41,688 nt of DNA, taken from NCBI RefSeq assembly GCF_003217355.1, contig NZ_QJTK01000021.1, forward strand, positions 1 to 41,688, read 5' to 3'. Source of the stretch: Rhodobacter viridis (GTDB lineage Bacteria > Pseudomonadota > Alphaproteobacteria > Rhodobacterales > Rhodobacteraceae). The notes beneath the pieces were generated by a model, which saw only the letters and a list, made by a program, of their open reading frames with translations, made no database searches and was not told the DNA's origin. The translations under genes were made by a program, and so were the position numbers. Below are positions 33,501 to 38,911 of the stretch, piece after piece. How positions within the stretch are numbered: position 1 is the first letter of the stretch; every line of letters starts with the position of its first letter.

Positions 33501-34144
33501 GGTAGCCGCAGCCCTTCATCAGGGTAAAGAGAGGTCACGTTACGACCCCAAATCATCCCTCCCGCAAATCTTTCGCTGATAGCGTCGCTTACGTTGTCAT
33601 AAGTCATGCGATCGGAGACGTTCTTGACCCGTGAGACTCCCACCAAGACATAGCGCGGGCTTTCTTCCTCGCTAAAAGGGTTAGAATAATTAGCATAGTA
33701 AAAGATCAAGCTGCTAGAAGCTTTGATGCTTGCGAAAAAAGTGTCGGCGTTCTCAGAACGTCGATTGTTGTCCAGTTTCCCATCCGCGTAGACGTCTTCG
33801 CTATACATAGCCTCATATGGCCACACACATGTCGTCGCAGGAGGAATGTCCCATTCCGTTCGGCTTGCGCCATCGGCGAAGAAATCAGGCGGGTTCGAAT
33901 ATCCGCGAATCGTGTCCGGCCCAAATGTATTAGCGCTGTAGACACAGGGTGGAAGCTCTTCACTTTCTAACCCTGAGATGGCCTTGCCGGCGTTCTTAGC
34001 TTCTTGTTCCAGCTTGCGCTCACGAGCGATCACATCGCCAGGATAGGATTGGCACCCAACGCAGTAGCTGTTGAGTTCCGGTCGCTCACATATGCGGCCG
34101 TCCCACCCGTTGTCATGCCATGCAATTCTTGCCGTTAAATGCAC
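30548..34144 (-). CDS. RecD-like helicase with C-terminal PD-(D/E)XK-like nuclease
   Basis: The 1198-residue protein is convergent to the Hma operon. The first 590 residues match nothing I recognise: they begin MHLTARIAWHDNGWDGRI with three early Cys (residues 19-31) and include an acidic, Trp-rich part. Then comes a superfamily 1B helicase: VVTGAAGTGKTTVICAII (Walker A, about 605), IIVDEASMLDLGLMASLV, FILVGDPNQLPPIG and AISVHKAQGSEFEHTYVVVP (about 995). The C-terminus has RSKSEVIIANLLHERG, YLPDFSIIW and KFYWEHWGM, an E-D-ExH order typical of PD-(D/E)XK nucleases related to DUF559. The GTG start at 34144 follows AGGAG at 8 bases. Probably a solitary or accessory defence protein. Confidence 0.85.
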   Translation of the reverse strand: MHLTARIAWHDNGWDGRICERPELNSYCVGCQSYPGDVIARERKLEQEAKNAGKAISGLESEELPPCVYSANTFGPDTIRGYSNPPDFFADGASRTEWDIPPATTCVWPYEAMYSEDVYADGKLDNNRRSENADTFFASIKASSSLIFYYANYSNPFSEEESPRYVLVGVSRVKNVSDRMTYDNVSDAISERFAGGMIWGRNVTSLYPDEGLRLPYHLYRDDPEALNRFVIYPDNPRTCKYGARLLTNDDAIGLLEQFLGSVRELRNLGDASENWEERERWILGCITDLWNRRGLYPGLLNVMRFLGADQATDHARKLIAQGKSQDAHRLLFEAVDSGIEVAPYGLMGKPRAKLARQWLLKSDDARILLKDVLPRIDLSLDQIEKIVSDDERIRAEHGLTSDCSAVAKNPYILSERYVGDSPDDTIPWGTIDRGVLPSPELGGEPLADMEYDDARRFRALCVEQLKREPNQTFRAAGGILAEVNARLQKLPEWKTAHFTERYFEVDRLTLEEALVLRQESNRLWLYLPDVYDDERDVEDALTKISGRADIQLQRPFLESDWKEEILDKKSFLLIKAREQYTKAVSAQAEACEAIFRRPLAVVTGAAGTGKTTVICAIIRAVRQTEGDGAPIAVMAPTGKASDRVRAKLHERGIDRVETSTVHSFLAKGGWLNNNLTFRRSGGKREGSGTIIVDEASMLDLGLMASLVRAIDWRQVRRFILVGDPNQLPPIGRGRVFADTIVWLDRKDNGSIARLDQNLRQMGNSITGQGTAILDLADLFVGAAAREDGEATSPRAEALLSSVHRGGAVDKDLRVIYWDDPAKLADRLIKEIETDMSTHTGQALSEEKPYELWRTAFDWMPEKYQVLTPHRAEPHGLEALNEALQDRVARGTMNWFGAVDGITLFDKVIQYRNRPKSDPIWAYNFNTRNSERAEIFNGEIGFVQKHGFDASKKRFRMKRFQVKFARKDHLGVAYGRELPNGSSESVEGNLELAYAISVHKAQGSEFEHTYVVVPKSRTRSLSSELIYTALTRATKHCTLLVQGNISTLLSARRPENTQTALINSSLFEGNFHAVPDELVHRKGWYEEGKIHEALSGDMVRSKSEVIIANLLHERGVAFEYETPLIAPDGTMYLPDFSIIWNGEKFYWEHWGMASSEKYAKHMDEKKAWYEKYFSGRLVETFEGPTLSGDASKVIDEHFG

Positions 34145-34310
34145 TACCGTAACTCCTCTACGTAGCGAGTGCTATCATATCCTAGATATCCACGTCCGAA
34201 GTCAGTTAAAACTACCCGGCAGCTTTGCCCTCGTCCACAAACGATTCAGAATTGATCTCAACCAGAGAAGTCTCATCGCCTCGGACCGCTTCCAACACCG
34301 ATGAACAAGC

Positions 34311-35510
34311 CTACCGCTCCGGGAAAAGTCCCGGCATCCAGTCGCTCGCCAACCTAGCCGGGAAGCTCAACCTCAAAGGCGCGCGTTGGGTGTCTGACTT
34401 CAGCGCTCCCATTGCCTGCAGTTCCGCAGTGACTTTTCGCGTCTGACGGTCGGAGACGCCGAGAAGGCTGGGCAGTGCTCCGCGCTCGACTTCGCCGGAC
34501 ATCAGCGCCTCGCGCATCACGGTATCTGCGCCCTTGGCCAGCGTTCCTTTGGCCATCTCGCCTTTGCACCAAGTCATTATCCTCTCGCGCAGGCGCTGTG
34601 GTTGCATCAGGGTTTCCATGAAGCGGACCTGGTCGATGCAGGCTTCAAGGAAGAAGGTCGCGAATTCGGCCAGGCGCTGTTCAGAGAGGTTGCCTCGGCC
34701 GTCAGCGCCGCCGTGGCGCGGTTCGTCGGCGGCCATGAGACGTTGCTTGTATTCGGCTTCCCGGCGAGCAAGGCCCCGCGCGGCGGACCAGAGGCCTTCG
34801 GAGCCGACTGTATCCCTCAGCATGGCATGGGCGACCATGCGCGAGACGCGGCCGTTCAGGTCAATGAACGGGTGGACCCAGACAAGGCGATGGTGGGCAC
34901 AGGCCGTGGCGATGATCGCGCCGCTTCGGCCCTGCAGCCCGTACATCTTTCGCATGTGCGCCAGAAGGCGCGGCACGGCGCCAGGGCTTGGGGCGACGTG
35001 CTTGCCGACCTGGACAAAGTCCGTCCGGAATTCGCCGGGGACTATGGGAAGCTCTGTGCCGTCAGGCCTGTGCACGACGAGCAATTCCGGGGGCAGGTTC
35101 TGGCAGAAGCGGCGATGGATTTCCCGTAGGCTGTCGGGGGCAAGTGGGTGGTCGGCCAGGCCGCCCGTGTCGATCCAGCGCTGCACTTCGATATGGGCGA
35201 CGGCTTCAAGCTGCAGGTTCCGTTTCTCGACGTCTGCACTGAAATCCTTGTTCAGCGCGCGCTCGATGTCGATTGGGTGGGTGTTGTGGCCCTCGATCAG
35301 GTTCGAATAGTAGCAGTTCATCGATCGGACGAGATCGGCCAGCGGCGCCCGGATGCCTTCGGGTAGGGACGATCGCAGCGCTGACGACTGGCTGGCCAGC
35401 TCGACGGCAAGGTCGTTCAGGGGAGCGCGATACCTTGACGCTTCCTCAGGGATCAGCGGCTCGACGATGGTGATCGCTTCGCCCTTGTCTGCTATGGTGT
35501 CGGTCGACAT
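34311..35510 (-). CDS. fic: Fic-domain protein (putative AMP transferase)
   Basis: The 399-residue protein is expected to transfer AMP or another nucleotide moiety to Ser, Thr or Tyr of a target. It carries YSNLIEGHNTHP (about 67), an N-terminal inhibitory helix motif S-x3-E-G of class II Fic proteins, a DUF4172/Fic_N-like segment, and the active loop HPFIDLNGRVSRM (about 211). The loop keeps His and Asn-Gly-Arg but has Leu where the family has Gly or Asp-Gly. The C-terminal third is a winged helix (LPSLLGVSDRQTRKVTAELQ). Start 35510 follows AAGGA; a longer frame to 35600 reads through repeats. It lies downstream of mob genes on the same strand. Confidence 0.92.
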   Translation of the reverse strand: MSTDTIADKGEAITIVEPLIPEEASRYRAPLNDLAVELASQSSALRSSLPEGIRAPLADLVRSMNCYYSNLIEGHNTHPIDIERALNKDFSADVEKRNLQLEAVAHIEVQRWIDTGGLADHPLAPDSLREIHRRFCQNLPPELLVVHRPDGTELPIVPGEFRTDFVQVGKHVAPSPGAVPRLLAHMRKMYGLQGRSGAIIATACAHHRLVWVHPFIDLNGRVSRMVAHAMLRDTVGSEGLWSAARGLARREAEYKQRLMAADEPRHGGADGRGNLSEQRLAEFATFFLEACIDQVRFMETLMQPQRLRERIMTWCKGEMAKGTLAKGADTVMREALMSGEVERGALPSLLGVSDRQTRKVTAELQAMGALKSDTQRAPLRLSFPARLASDWMPGLFPER

Positions 35511-35548
35511 GGCGCATCCTTGATGCAAGGCTTGTTGGCCCCGTTTGA

Positions 35549-35566
35549 GTTCCGGTTCATGTTCCG
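35549..35566. repeat. Two GTTCCG repeats at 12-bp spacing
   Basis: GTTCCG occurs at 35549 and 35561, exactly 12 bp apart, 39-56 bp upstream of the fic start. It belongs to the same motif set as the three copies at 35649-35678. Confidence 0.55.
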
Positions 35567-35648
35567 GGCTCGGCGAGGAGCTTAGCGCACTTAACATCAA
35601 TAAAATAGAGAAAAATTTGATGCCATGATCTCAGGAAGAGTTGGTTCT

Positions 35649-35678
35649 GTTCCGCCAAAAGTTCCGTTTCAAGTTCCG
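35649..35678. repeat. Three GTTCCG repeats at 12-bp spacing
   Basis: GTTCCG begins at 35649, 35661 and 35673, each followed by six variable bases (CCAAAA, TTTCAA, GTTCCT). The block lies between the relaxase stop at 35692 and the fic gene. Iteron-like phasing suggests binding of a regulator or initiator. Confidence 0.55.
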
Positions 35679-35691
35679 GTTCCTGCCCCCG

Positions 35692-37242
35692 CTACAGTTC
35701 ATACCCCCAGTCCCGTTCCCTCAGCGCCTCCTCAGCCGTTCTTCGGCGGCCCTCGCTTGCTTCAAGCTCTCGCTCAGCTGCCTGTCGATCGCCCCTAAGT
35801 TCGCGGCTTCGCTCAGCAAGCCACGCAAGGCCGTCATGGACTCGATCTGCGACTGAATGAGCAGCGCCACGCAATCGGCCAAGCCATCCATCCTCAGCCC
35901 CATCCGGTTGGTCGAGCGCGCTTCCAAGGCGCGCAAGGCCTGCGCTGAGGTTTCGGAGGCTGTCGCCAACCGTTCGACGTAGCCAAGCAATTCGCGCTCC
36001 AGCGCTGTCAGGGGCGTCTGCATTCATTTCTCCTTTATCTGAATGCACAACACCGATCTCTGATCGCTGATCGCGCATGTCTGAATACTCGCCCGGGCCG
36101 GGTCGGTCAGAAGGTAGGTCGTCCCGCCCTGGTCGATCCGCTGCAGGCCAAGACGCGTCAGCTCCGACTTCGACAGCATCACGCTCCAGAACCAGCTCAG
36201 CACGAGCAGCACCGTGATCGCGGCGGTCGCGGTCGCCAGCAGTATCACCGGCGCCAAGGTCATCCAGCGCGTGATCTGGTGCTGAAAGCCCTGCATCGTG
36301 TCCGAGGTCGCGTGCAGAAACATGCGGGTATCGGCCTCGATTGTATCGCGCGCGTGCGTCGCAATGGCCGTCAAATCGGTCCTGAAGCTCTGCAGGTGGG
36401 ATGCCGTCAAGGCGGCGTTCTCCAGCCGCAGGGCCTCCAGATCCGCGTTCAGCCTCTCGCTGAGCCGCGGGGTCGGCTTTCCAGTCGTCATGGAAGATGT
36501 CTCCTTTCAGTCGCCAGCGCTCGCCCGTGTCAGGGTCCTGCACGGTGAGGTATTCCTTGCCCGCGCGCGGGACGGTGAAGCCGACATCGGTCATCAGGGC
36601 GACCATGCTGGCGCGGTCGGTGATGGTGCCGACGGAAATCTCGTCGAGGATCCATGCGTGGACCTCCTCGCGGGTCTTTGCCCGTTGCTGGGACTCAAGG
36701 ACGGGTTGCACCTCCTGCGCGCGGTGGGCGTCCATGGGGTCGGCCCAGCCGTGGGTCTGGTTCATCAGGTCGCGGAGGGAGTCGAAGGCGGTCTGGTAGC
36801 CGGGCGGGGCGATGTTCAAGCTGCGGCCAGAAGACAGGTCGAGGCGCGGGGTGCAGAAGTGCAGCTCGACGCGGCCCTCGTGGCTATGGCGGACCCAGAG
36901 GATGTCGAACTGCTCTGGGTCGAGGCCTGCGAAGGCGAGCTTTTCGAAGCCGTCCATGACCTCGGCCTGCTGCGCCTTGGTCGGGCTGTCGCCGGCGGCG
37001 AAGCTGATAACCCCGGCGCGGTAGGTCCAGGCATGGGGGCTGGCATCGATCAGCGCCTCGGTCCGGTCGGGATTGCCGCGCAGGACTTCGGGGCGCGGGT
37101 CGCGGATCGTGTGCGTGGGCTGGCCATCCGCATCGCGGATCAGGTCGCGGTTGGCATCGTAGGCCAGCACCTGATCGGCGATCAGGTAGCGGACGGGGCC
37201 GGACCCGCGCCCTTGGCCGTTGGGGAAGAACTTGATCAGCAT
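35692..37242 (-). CDS. mobA: Relaxase, ColE1 MbeA-like
   Basis: The 516-residue relaxase would nick the element's oriT and pilot the strand into a recipient. The N-terminal catalytic part starts MLIKFFPNGQGRGSGPVRYL and carries WVRHSHEGRVELHF: His119-x6-Glu126-x-His128, the spacing of the ColE1-type H-E-N triad but with His in place of the final Asn. LNIAPPGYQTAFDSLRDLMN follows. A middle segment (IPPAELQDRFDGHCDARARY, then NRGRY) is typical of MbeA-like proteins. The C-terminal 250 residues are low-complexity and overlap two other genes in a different frame. Its ATG overlaps the mobC stop. No coupling protein or secretion genes are present. Confidence 0.88.
   Translation of the reverse strand: MLIKFFPNGQGRGSGPVRYLIADQVLAYDANRDLIRDADGQPTHTIRDPRPEVLRGNPDRTEALIDASPHAWTYRAGVISFAAGDSPTKAQQAEVMDGFEKLAFAGLDPEQFDILWVRHSHEGRVELHFCTPRLDLSSGRSLNIAPPGYQTAFDSLRDLMNQTHGWADPMDAHRAQEVQPVLESQQRAKTREEVHAWILDEISVGTITDRASMVALMTDVGFTVPRAGKEYLTVQDPDTGERWRLKGDIFHDDWKADPAAQREAERGSGGPAAGERRLDGIPPAELQDRFDGHCDARARYNRGRYPHVSARDLGHDAGLSAPDHALDDLGAGDTAGDRDRRDHGAARAELVLERDAVEVGADASWPAADRPGRDDLPSDRPGPGEYSDMRDQRSEIGVVHSDKGEMNADAPDSAGARIAWLRRTVGDSLRNLSAGLARLGSALDQPDGAEDGWLGRLRGAAHSVADRVHDGLAWLAERSRELRGDRQAAERELEASEGRRRTAEEALRERDWGYEL
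35721..36023 (-). CDS. MbeD-like mobilisation protein nested in mobA
   Basis: The 100-residue helical protein (MQTPLTALERELLGYVER, then LASEAANLGAIDRQLSESL-like heptads) is encoded out of frame within the 3' part of mobA. AAGGAG lies 6 bases before its ATG, and it follows the mobB-like stop directly (TGAATG). In ColE1, mbeB and mbeD are nested in mbeA in the same way, with MbeD acting in mobilisation and entry exclusion. The assignment rests on position, size and coiled-coil character, not on clear sequence identity. Confidence 0.65.
   Translation of the reverse strand: MQTPLTALERELLGYVERLATASETSAQALRALEARSTNRMGLRMDGLADCVALLIQSQIESMTALRGLLSEAANLGAIDRQLSESLKQARAAEERLRRR
36024..36491 (-). CDS. 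MobB/MbeB-like membrane protein nested in mobA
   Basis: The 155-residue protein is encoded out of frame inside mobA. Its ATG has AAGGAG 9 bases upstream. The N-terminal 75 residues are helical and charged (LSERLNADLEALRLENAAL), followed by two adjacent hydrophobic runs (MTLAPVILLATATAAITVLL, then VLSWFWSVM, about 77-108) and a soluble tail that ends QIKEK. This matches MobB/MbeB proteins, which stabilise the relaxosome and link it to the membrane transfer channel. It is coupled to the mbeD-like gene. Confidence 0.7.
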   Translation of the reverse strand: MTTGKPTPRLSERLNADLEALRLENAALTASHLQSFRTDLTAIATHARDTIEADTRMFLHATSDTMQGFQHQITRWMTLAPVILLATATAAITVLLVLSWFWSVMLSKSELTRLGLQRIDQGGTTYLLTDPARASIQTCAISDQRSVLCIQIKEK

Positions 37243-37697
37243 TCGCGGCCCTGAGCGAGGAGCTGGGCAAGCTGGCGTTCAACGGACAAAAGGCGGCGCG
37301 CGACCTCGACCGCGTCGATGGTGGGGGTAAGGCCAGCGGCATGGGCGCGGTTCAACCAGCGGGCGATCTGGTTGAGGTTGCCGCCGATCCGCCCGACGGC
37401 CAGCACCAGCGCCGGATCGACGCGCGGGGCGGGCTTTCGGCGGCGGGCATCTGCGCGGCCAAGGGCTTCGCGGAGGAGGGTCGCCACCGGAACGCCCGCC
37501 GCTTCGGCCTTTTGCCGAAGCGCGGCCTTTTCGGCCGCCGTGCAGCGGAACACGAAAGTGTCCGTCAACGCGGGCTTTTCGCGGGCAGCGCCCGCGCCGG
37601 TGGGGTTCGAAGGGGAGGCTTGCCACCCCTCGCAAGGCCCCGTGTCAGAAGCGCCAGCGTATGACACGGGTCGCCTTGCTCCTTGCTCATCCCGCAT
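37236..37697 (-). CDS. mobC: Mobilisation protein MobC/MbeC
   Basis: The 153-residue relaxosome accessory protein binds near oriT and helps melt the nick region. The C-terminal half is the MobC domain: FVFRCTAAEKAALRQKAEAA, a ribbon-helix-helix-like part, then VGRIGGNLNQIARWLNRAH with the conserved GGNLNQIA motif. ATG 37697 was chosen because GGAG lies 7 bases upstream; it overlaps the end of the preceding gene by 11 bases. The first 50 residues are low-complexity (GASDTGPCEGWQASPSNP) and may cover oriT-related DNA. It overlaps the relaxase start. Confidence 0.88.
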   Translation of the reverse strand: MRDEQGARRPVSYAGASDTGPCEGWQASPSNPTGAGAAREKPALTDTFVFRCTAAEKAALRQKAEAAGVPVATLLREALGRADARRRKPAPRVDPALVLAVGRIGGNLNQIARWLNRAHAAGLTPTIDAVEVARRLLSVERQLAQLLAQGREC

Positions 37698-38457
37698 GAC
37701 GCTGCTCCATCTGCCCGGCTTCCTTCCCGGCAAGACAGCGCAGCTGTCGCACCTGCTCCCGCCATTCCGGGCTTCCCCTTGGCGCGGGGCTTCGGGCCGG
37801 AACCCAGAAGCCGCGATGGGGACCGTTCACAGCCAAGGGCAGACTTCGGTCGAGCGTCGCCAGCCCCTCCTGCGCCAGACGGTCGTTCCAGTCCCGGGCA
37901 AAGCAGATGCCCTGCGGGACGAAGACCAAGGGTGGTGGTGGGGCGCTGTGCGCCGAGGCTGGGCCGGATTGCCCCTTCCCGGGCAAATCCGGCGCGGCAG
38001 CGGCCGTTCTTGGTTTAAGTTCCTTTTCTTTGTTCGGGGGGCGTTCCTGTCCCCCTTTTCCGGACAGATATGTCCCCTCGGGCGGACAGGATTGTCCCCC
38101 TTTCGCCCGGGAAAGGGGGACGATCTTGTCCCCCTCCCGCCGCCGCTGCATGGCGCGCCGCAGGGCATCTTCGGTGGGGCGGTAGCGCGAGGCATTGCCG
38201 CGATTGGTGCCGCGCACGACGGTCAGGTGGCGCGCCATCTCGGGCTTGTTCAGGGCGCGCTTCACCGACTTCGCATGCCGCCCAAGCGCCGTGCCGATCG
38301 TCTCAAAGGAGGGATGGCATTCGCCGGTGTCATGGTCGGCATGGGTCAGCGCCAGATAGGCGGCGACGCGGAAGGCGTTGTCGTCGAGCGACTGGTCAAG
38401 GACGAGGTCGAGAAGGTACTGCAGCTTGACCTGGCAGAAGGGCAGAATGTCAGACAT
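37687..38457 (-). CDS. Replication-type winged-helix protein
   Basis: This 256-residue protein starts MSDILPFCQVKLQYLLDL. The N-terminal 95 residues form an HTH_36-type winged helix: NAFRVAAYLALTHADHDTGE, then CHPSFETIGTALGRHAKSVK and LTVVRGTNRGNASRYRP. Such domains occur in plasmid replication initiators and regulators of mobile elements. The rest is Pro/Lys-rich with a short C-terminal helical part. It is first in the mob operon, near attR. It may allow limited replication of the excised circle or regulate mob genes; I cannot decide which. Confidence 0.7.
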   Translation of the reverse strand: MSDILPFCQVKLQYLLDLVLDQSLDDNAFRVAAYLALTHADHDTGECHPSFETIGTALGRHAKSVKRALNKPEMARHLTVVRGTNRGNASRYRPTEDALRRAMQRRREGDKIVPLSRAKGGQSCPPEGTYLSGKGGQERPPNKEKELKPRTAAAAPDLPGKGQSGPASAHSAPPPPLVFVPQGICFARDWNDRLAQEGLATLDRSLPLAVNGPHRGFWVPARSPAPRGSPEWREQVRQLRCLAGKEAGQMEQRHAG

Positions 38458-38525
38458 GCAGGCCCCCGGTGATTGCGCCGGAGTCCGCGCTTTGGTATCC
38501 TGTCAGGACAGTGACTTCGAATGCG

Positions 38526-38561
38526 CCGTCGAGGTGGGTGGCCGCCCCCTCGACGGTTTTT
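38526..38561 (+). terminator. Strong hairpin plus T5 in leader of replication-type gene
   Basis: CCGTCGAGG (38526-38534) pairs with CCTCGACGG (38548-38556) and is followed directly by TTTTT on the plus strand, an ideal intrinsic terminator. No plus-strand gene precedes it. A weak promoter-like pair (TTGCGC, 17 bases, TATCCT near 38496) lies just upstream, so a short antisense RNA of about 60 bases is possible. Confidence 0.55.
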
Positions 38562-38586
38562 CTTTGCCCCGGATCGCCGGAGAGCC

Positions 38587-38666
38587 GGTTTGACAATCGC
38601 CCCTTAAGTGCTTGATTTCCCGTAGGGGGTTTGACAGAAAAACCCCGCGCAACCGGTTGATTTCCC
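38587..38666. repeat. Tandem direct-repeat pairs beside attR
   Basis: GGTTTGACA occurs at 38587 and 38628, and TTGATTTCCC at 38612 and 38657, giving two interleaved copies of an approximately 41-45 bp unit that ends 15 bp before the right attachment repeat. They could be arm-type binding sites for integrase or excisionase, or initiator iterons. Confidence 0.55.
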
Positions 38667-38681
38667 GCGCCGGTGGACGGC

Positions 38682-38735
38682 TTGAAAATCCGCGTGTCGC
38701 TGGTTCGATTCCGGCTCTGGGCACCACTTAAATCC
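38682..38735 (+). repeat. Attachment site repeat (attR side)
   Basis: This is an exact 54-bp copy of 18205-18258: the 3' part of tRNA-Phe from the anticodon loop through CCA plus nine bases. Upstream of TTGAAAA the sequence no longer matches a tRNA, so this copy is not a functional tRNA gene. Confidence 0.95.
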
Positions 38736-38791
38736 AAAAAATTCTTACAATTCAGTCCGTTAGGCCCCTCTCAGCCTTAGACATCCACCTT

Positions 38792-38827
38792 TTTATCCAC
38801 CCTTTGGCGCTCGTGAAGGTGGATAAA
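38792..38827. other. Perfect 10-bp inverted repeat between attR and res
   Basis: TTTATCCACC and GGTGGATAAA flank a 16-base centre. The repeat lies 85 bp after the res stop on the reverse strand. It has no clean T tract after the stem. It may be a weak terminator for res or a protein site. No gene is seen between 38736 and 38911. Confidence 0.45.
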
Positions 38828-38911
38828 GGCGTCTCTTTCGCGTCGAACCACGAACTCTGCACCGGGTTGCACGAACGCTCAGTGGCGTAAGCCGAACCCG
38901 GCGCAGTCGCT

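Larger units (their letters stand above)
18205..38735 (+). mobile_element. Integrative mobilisable element in tRNA-Phe
   Basis: The element of about 20.5 kb lies between exact 54-bp direct repeats of the tRNA-Phe 3' end. It encodes a tyrosine integrase and HTH partners at one end and relaxase/mob genes plus a replication-type HTH protein at the other. It has no conjugation (type IV secretion) genes, so it should need a helper for transfer. Cargo comprises an Hma-type defence operon, a large helicase-nuclease and a Fic protein. The cargo genes (21.6-34.1 kb) are more AT-rich than the integrase and mob ends, so cargo and backbone probably have different origins. Confidence 0.93.

Noticed and set aside
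37605-37635. oriT nick region
   Set aside because: A short AGGGG/CCCCT inverted repeat inside the 5' part of mobC suggested a transfer origin, but the arms are only 5 bp and I could not match it to a known ColE1-type nick sequence. oriT remains unlocated.
38682-38727. Second tRNA-Phe
   Set aside because: Only the 3' part from the anticodon loop is present; the 5' acceptor strand, D-arm and half of the anticodon stem are missing.
38450-38737. Reverse frame beginning within attR (SGAQSRNRTSDTRIF)
   Set aside because: This peptide is the well-known artefact of translating a tRNA antisense. Here it comes from the attachment repeat.
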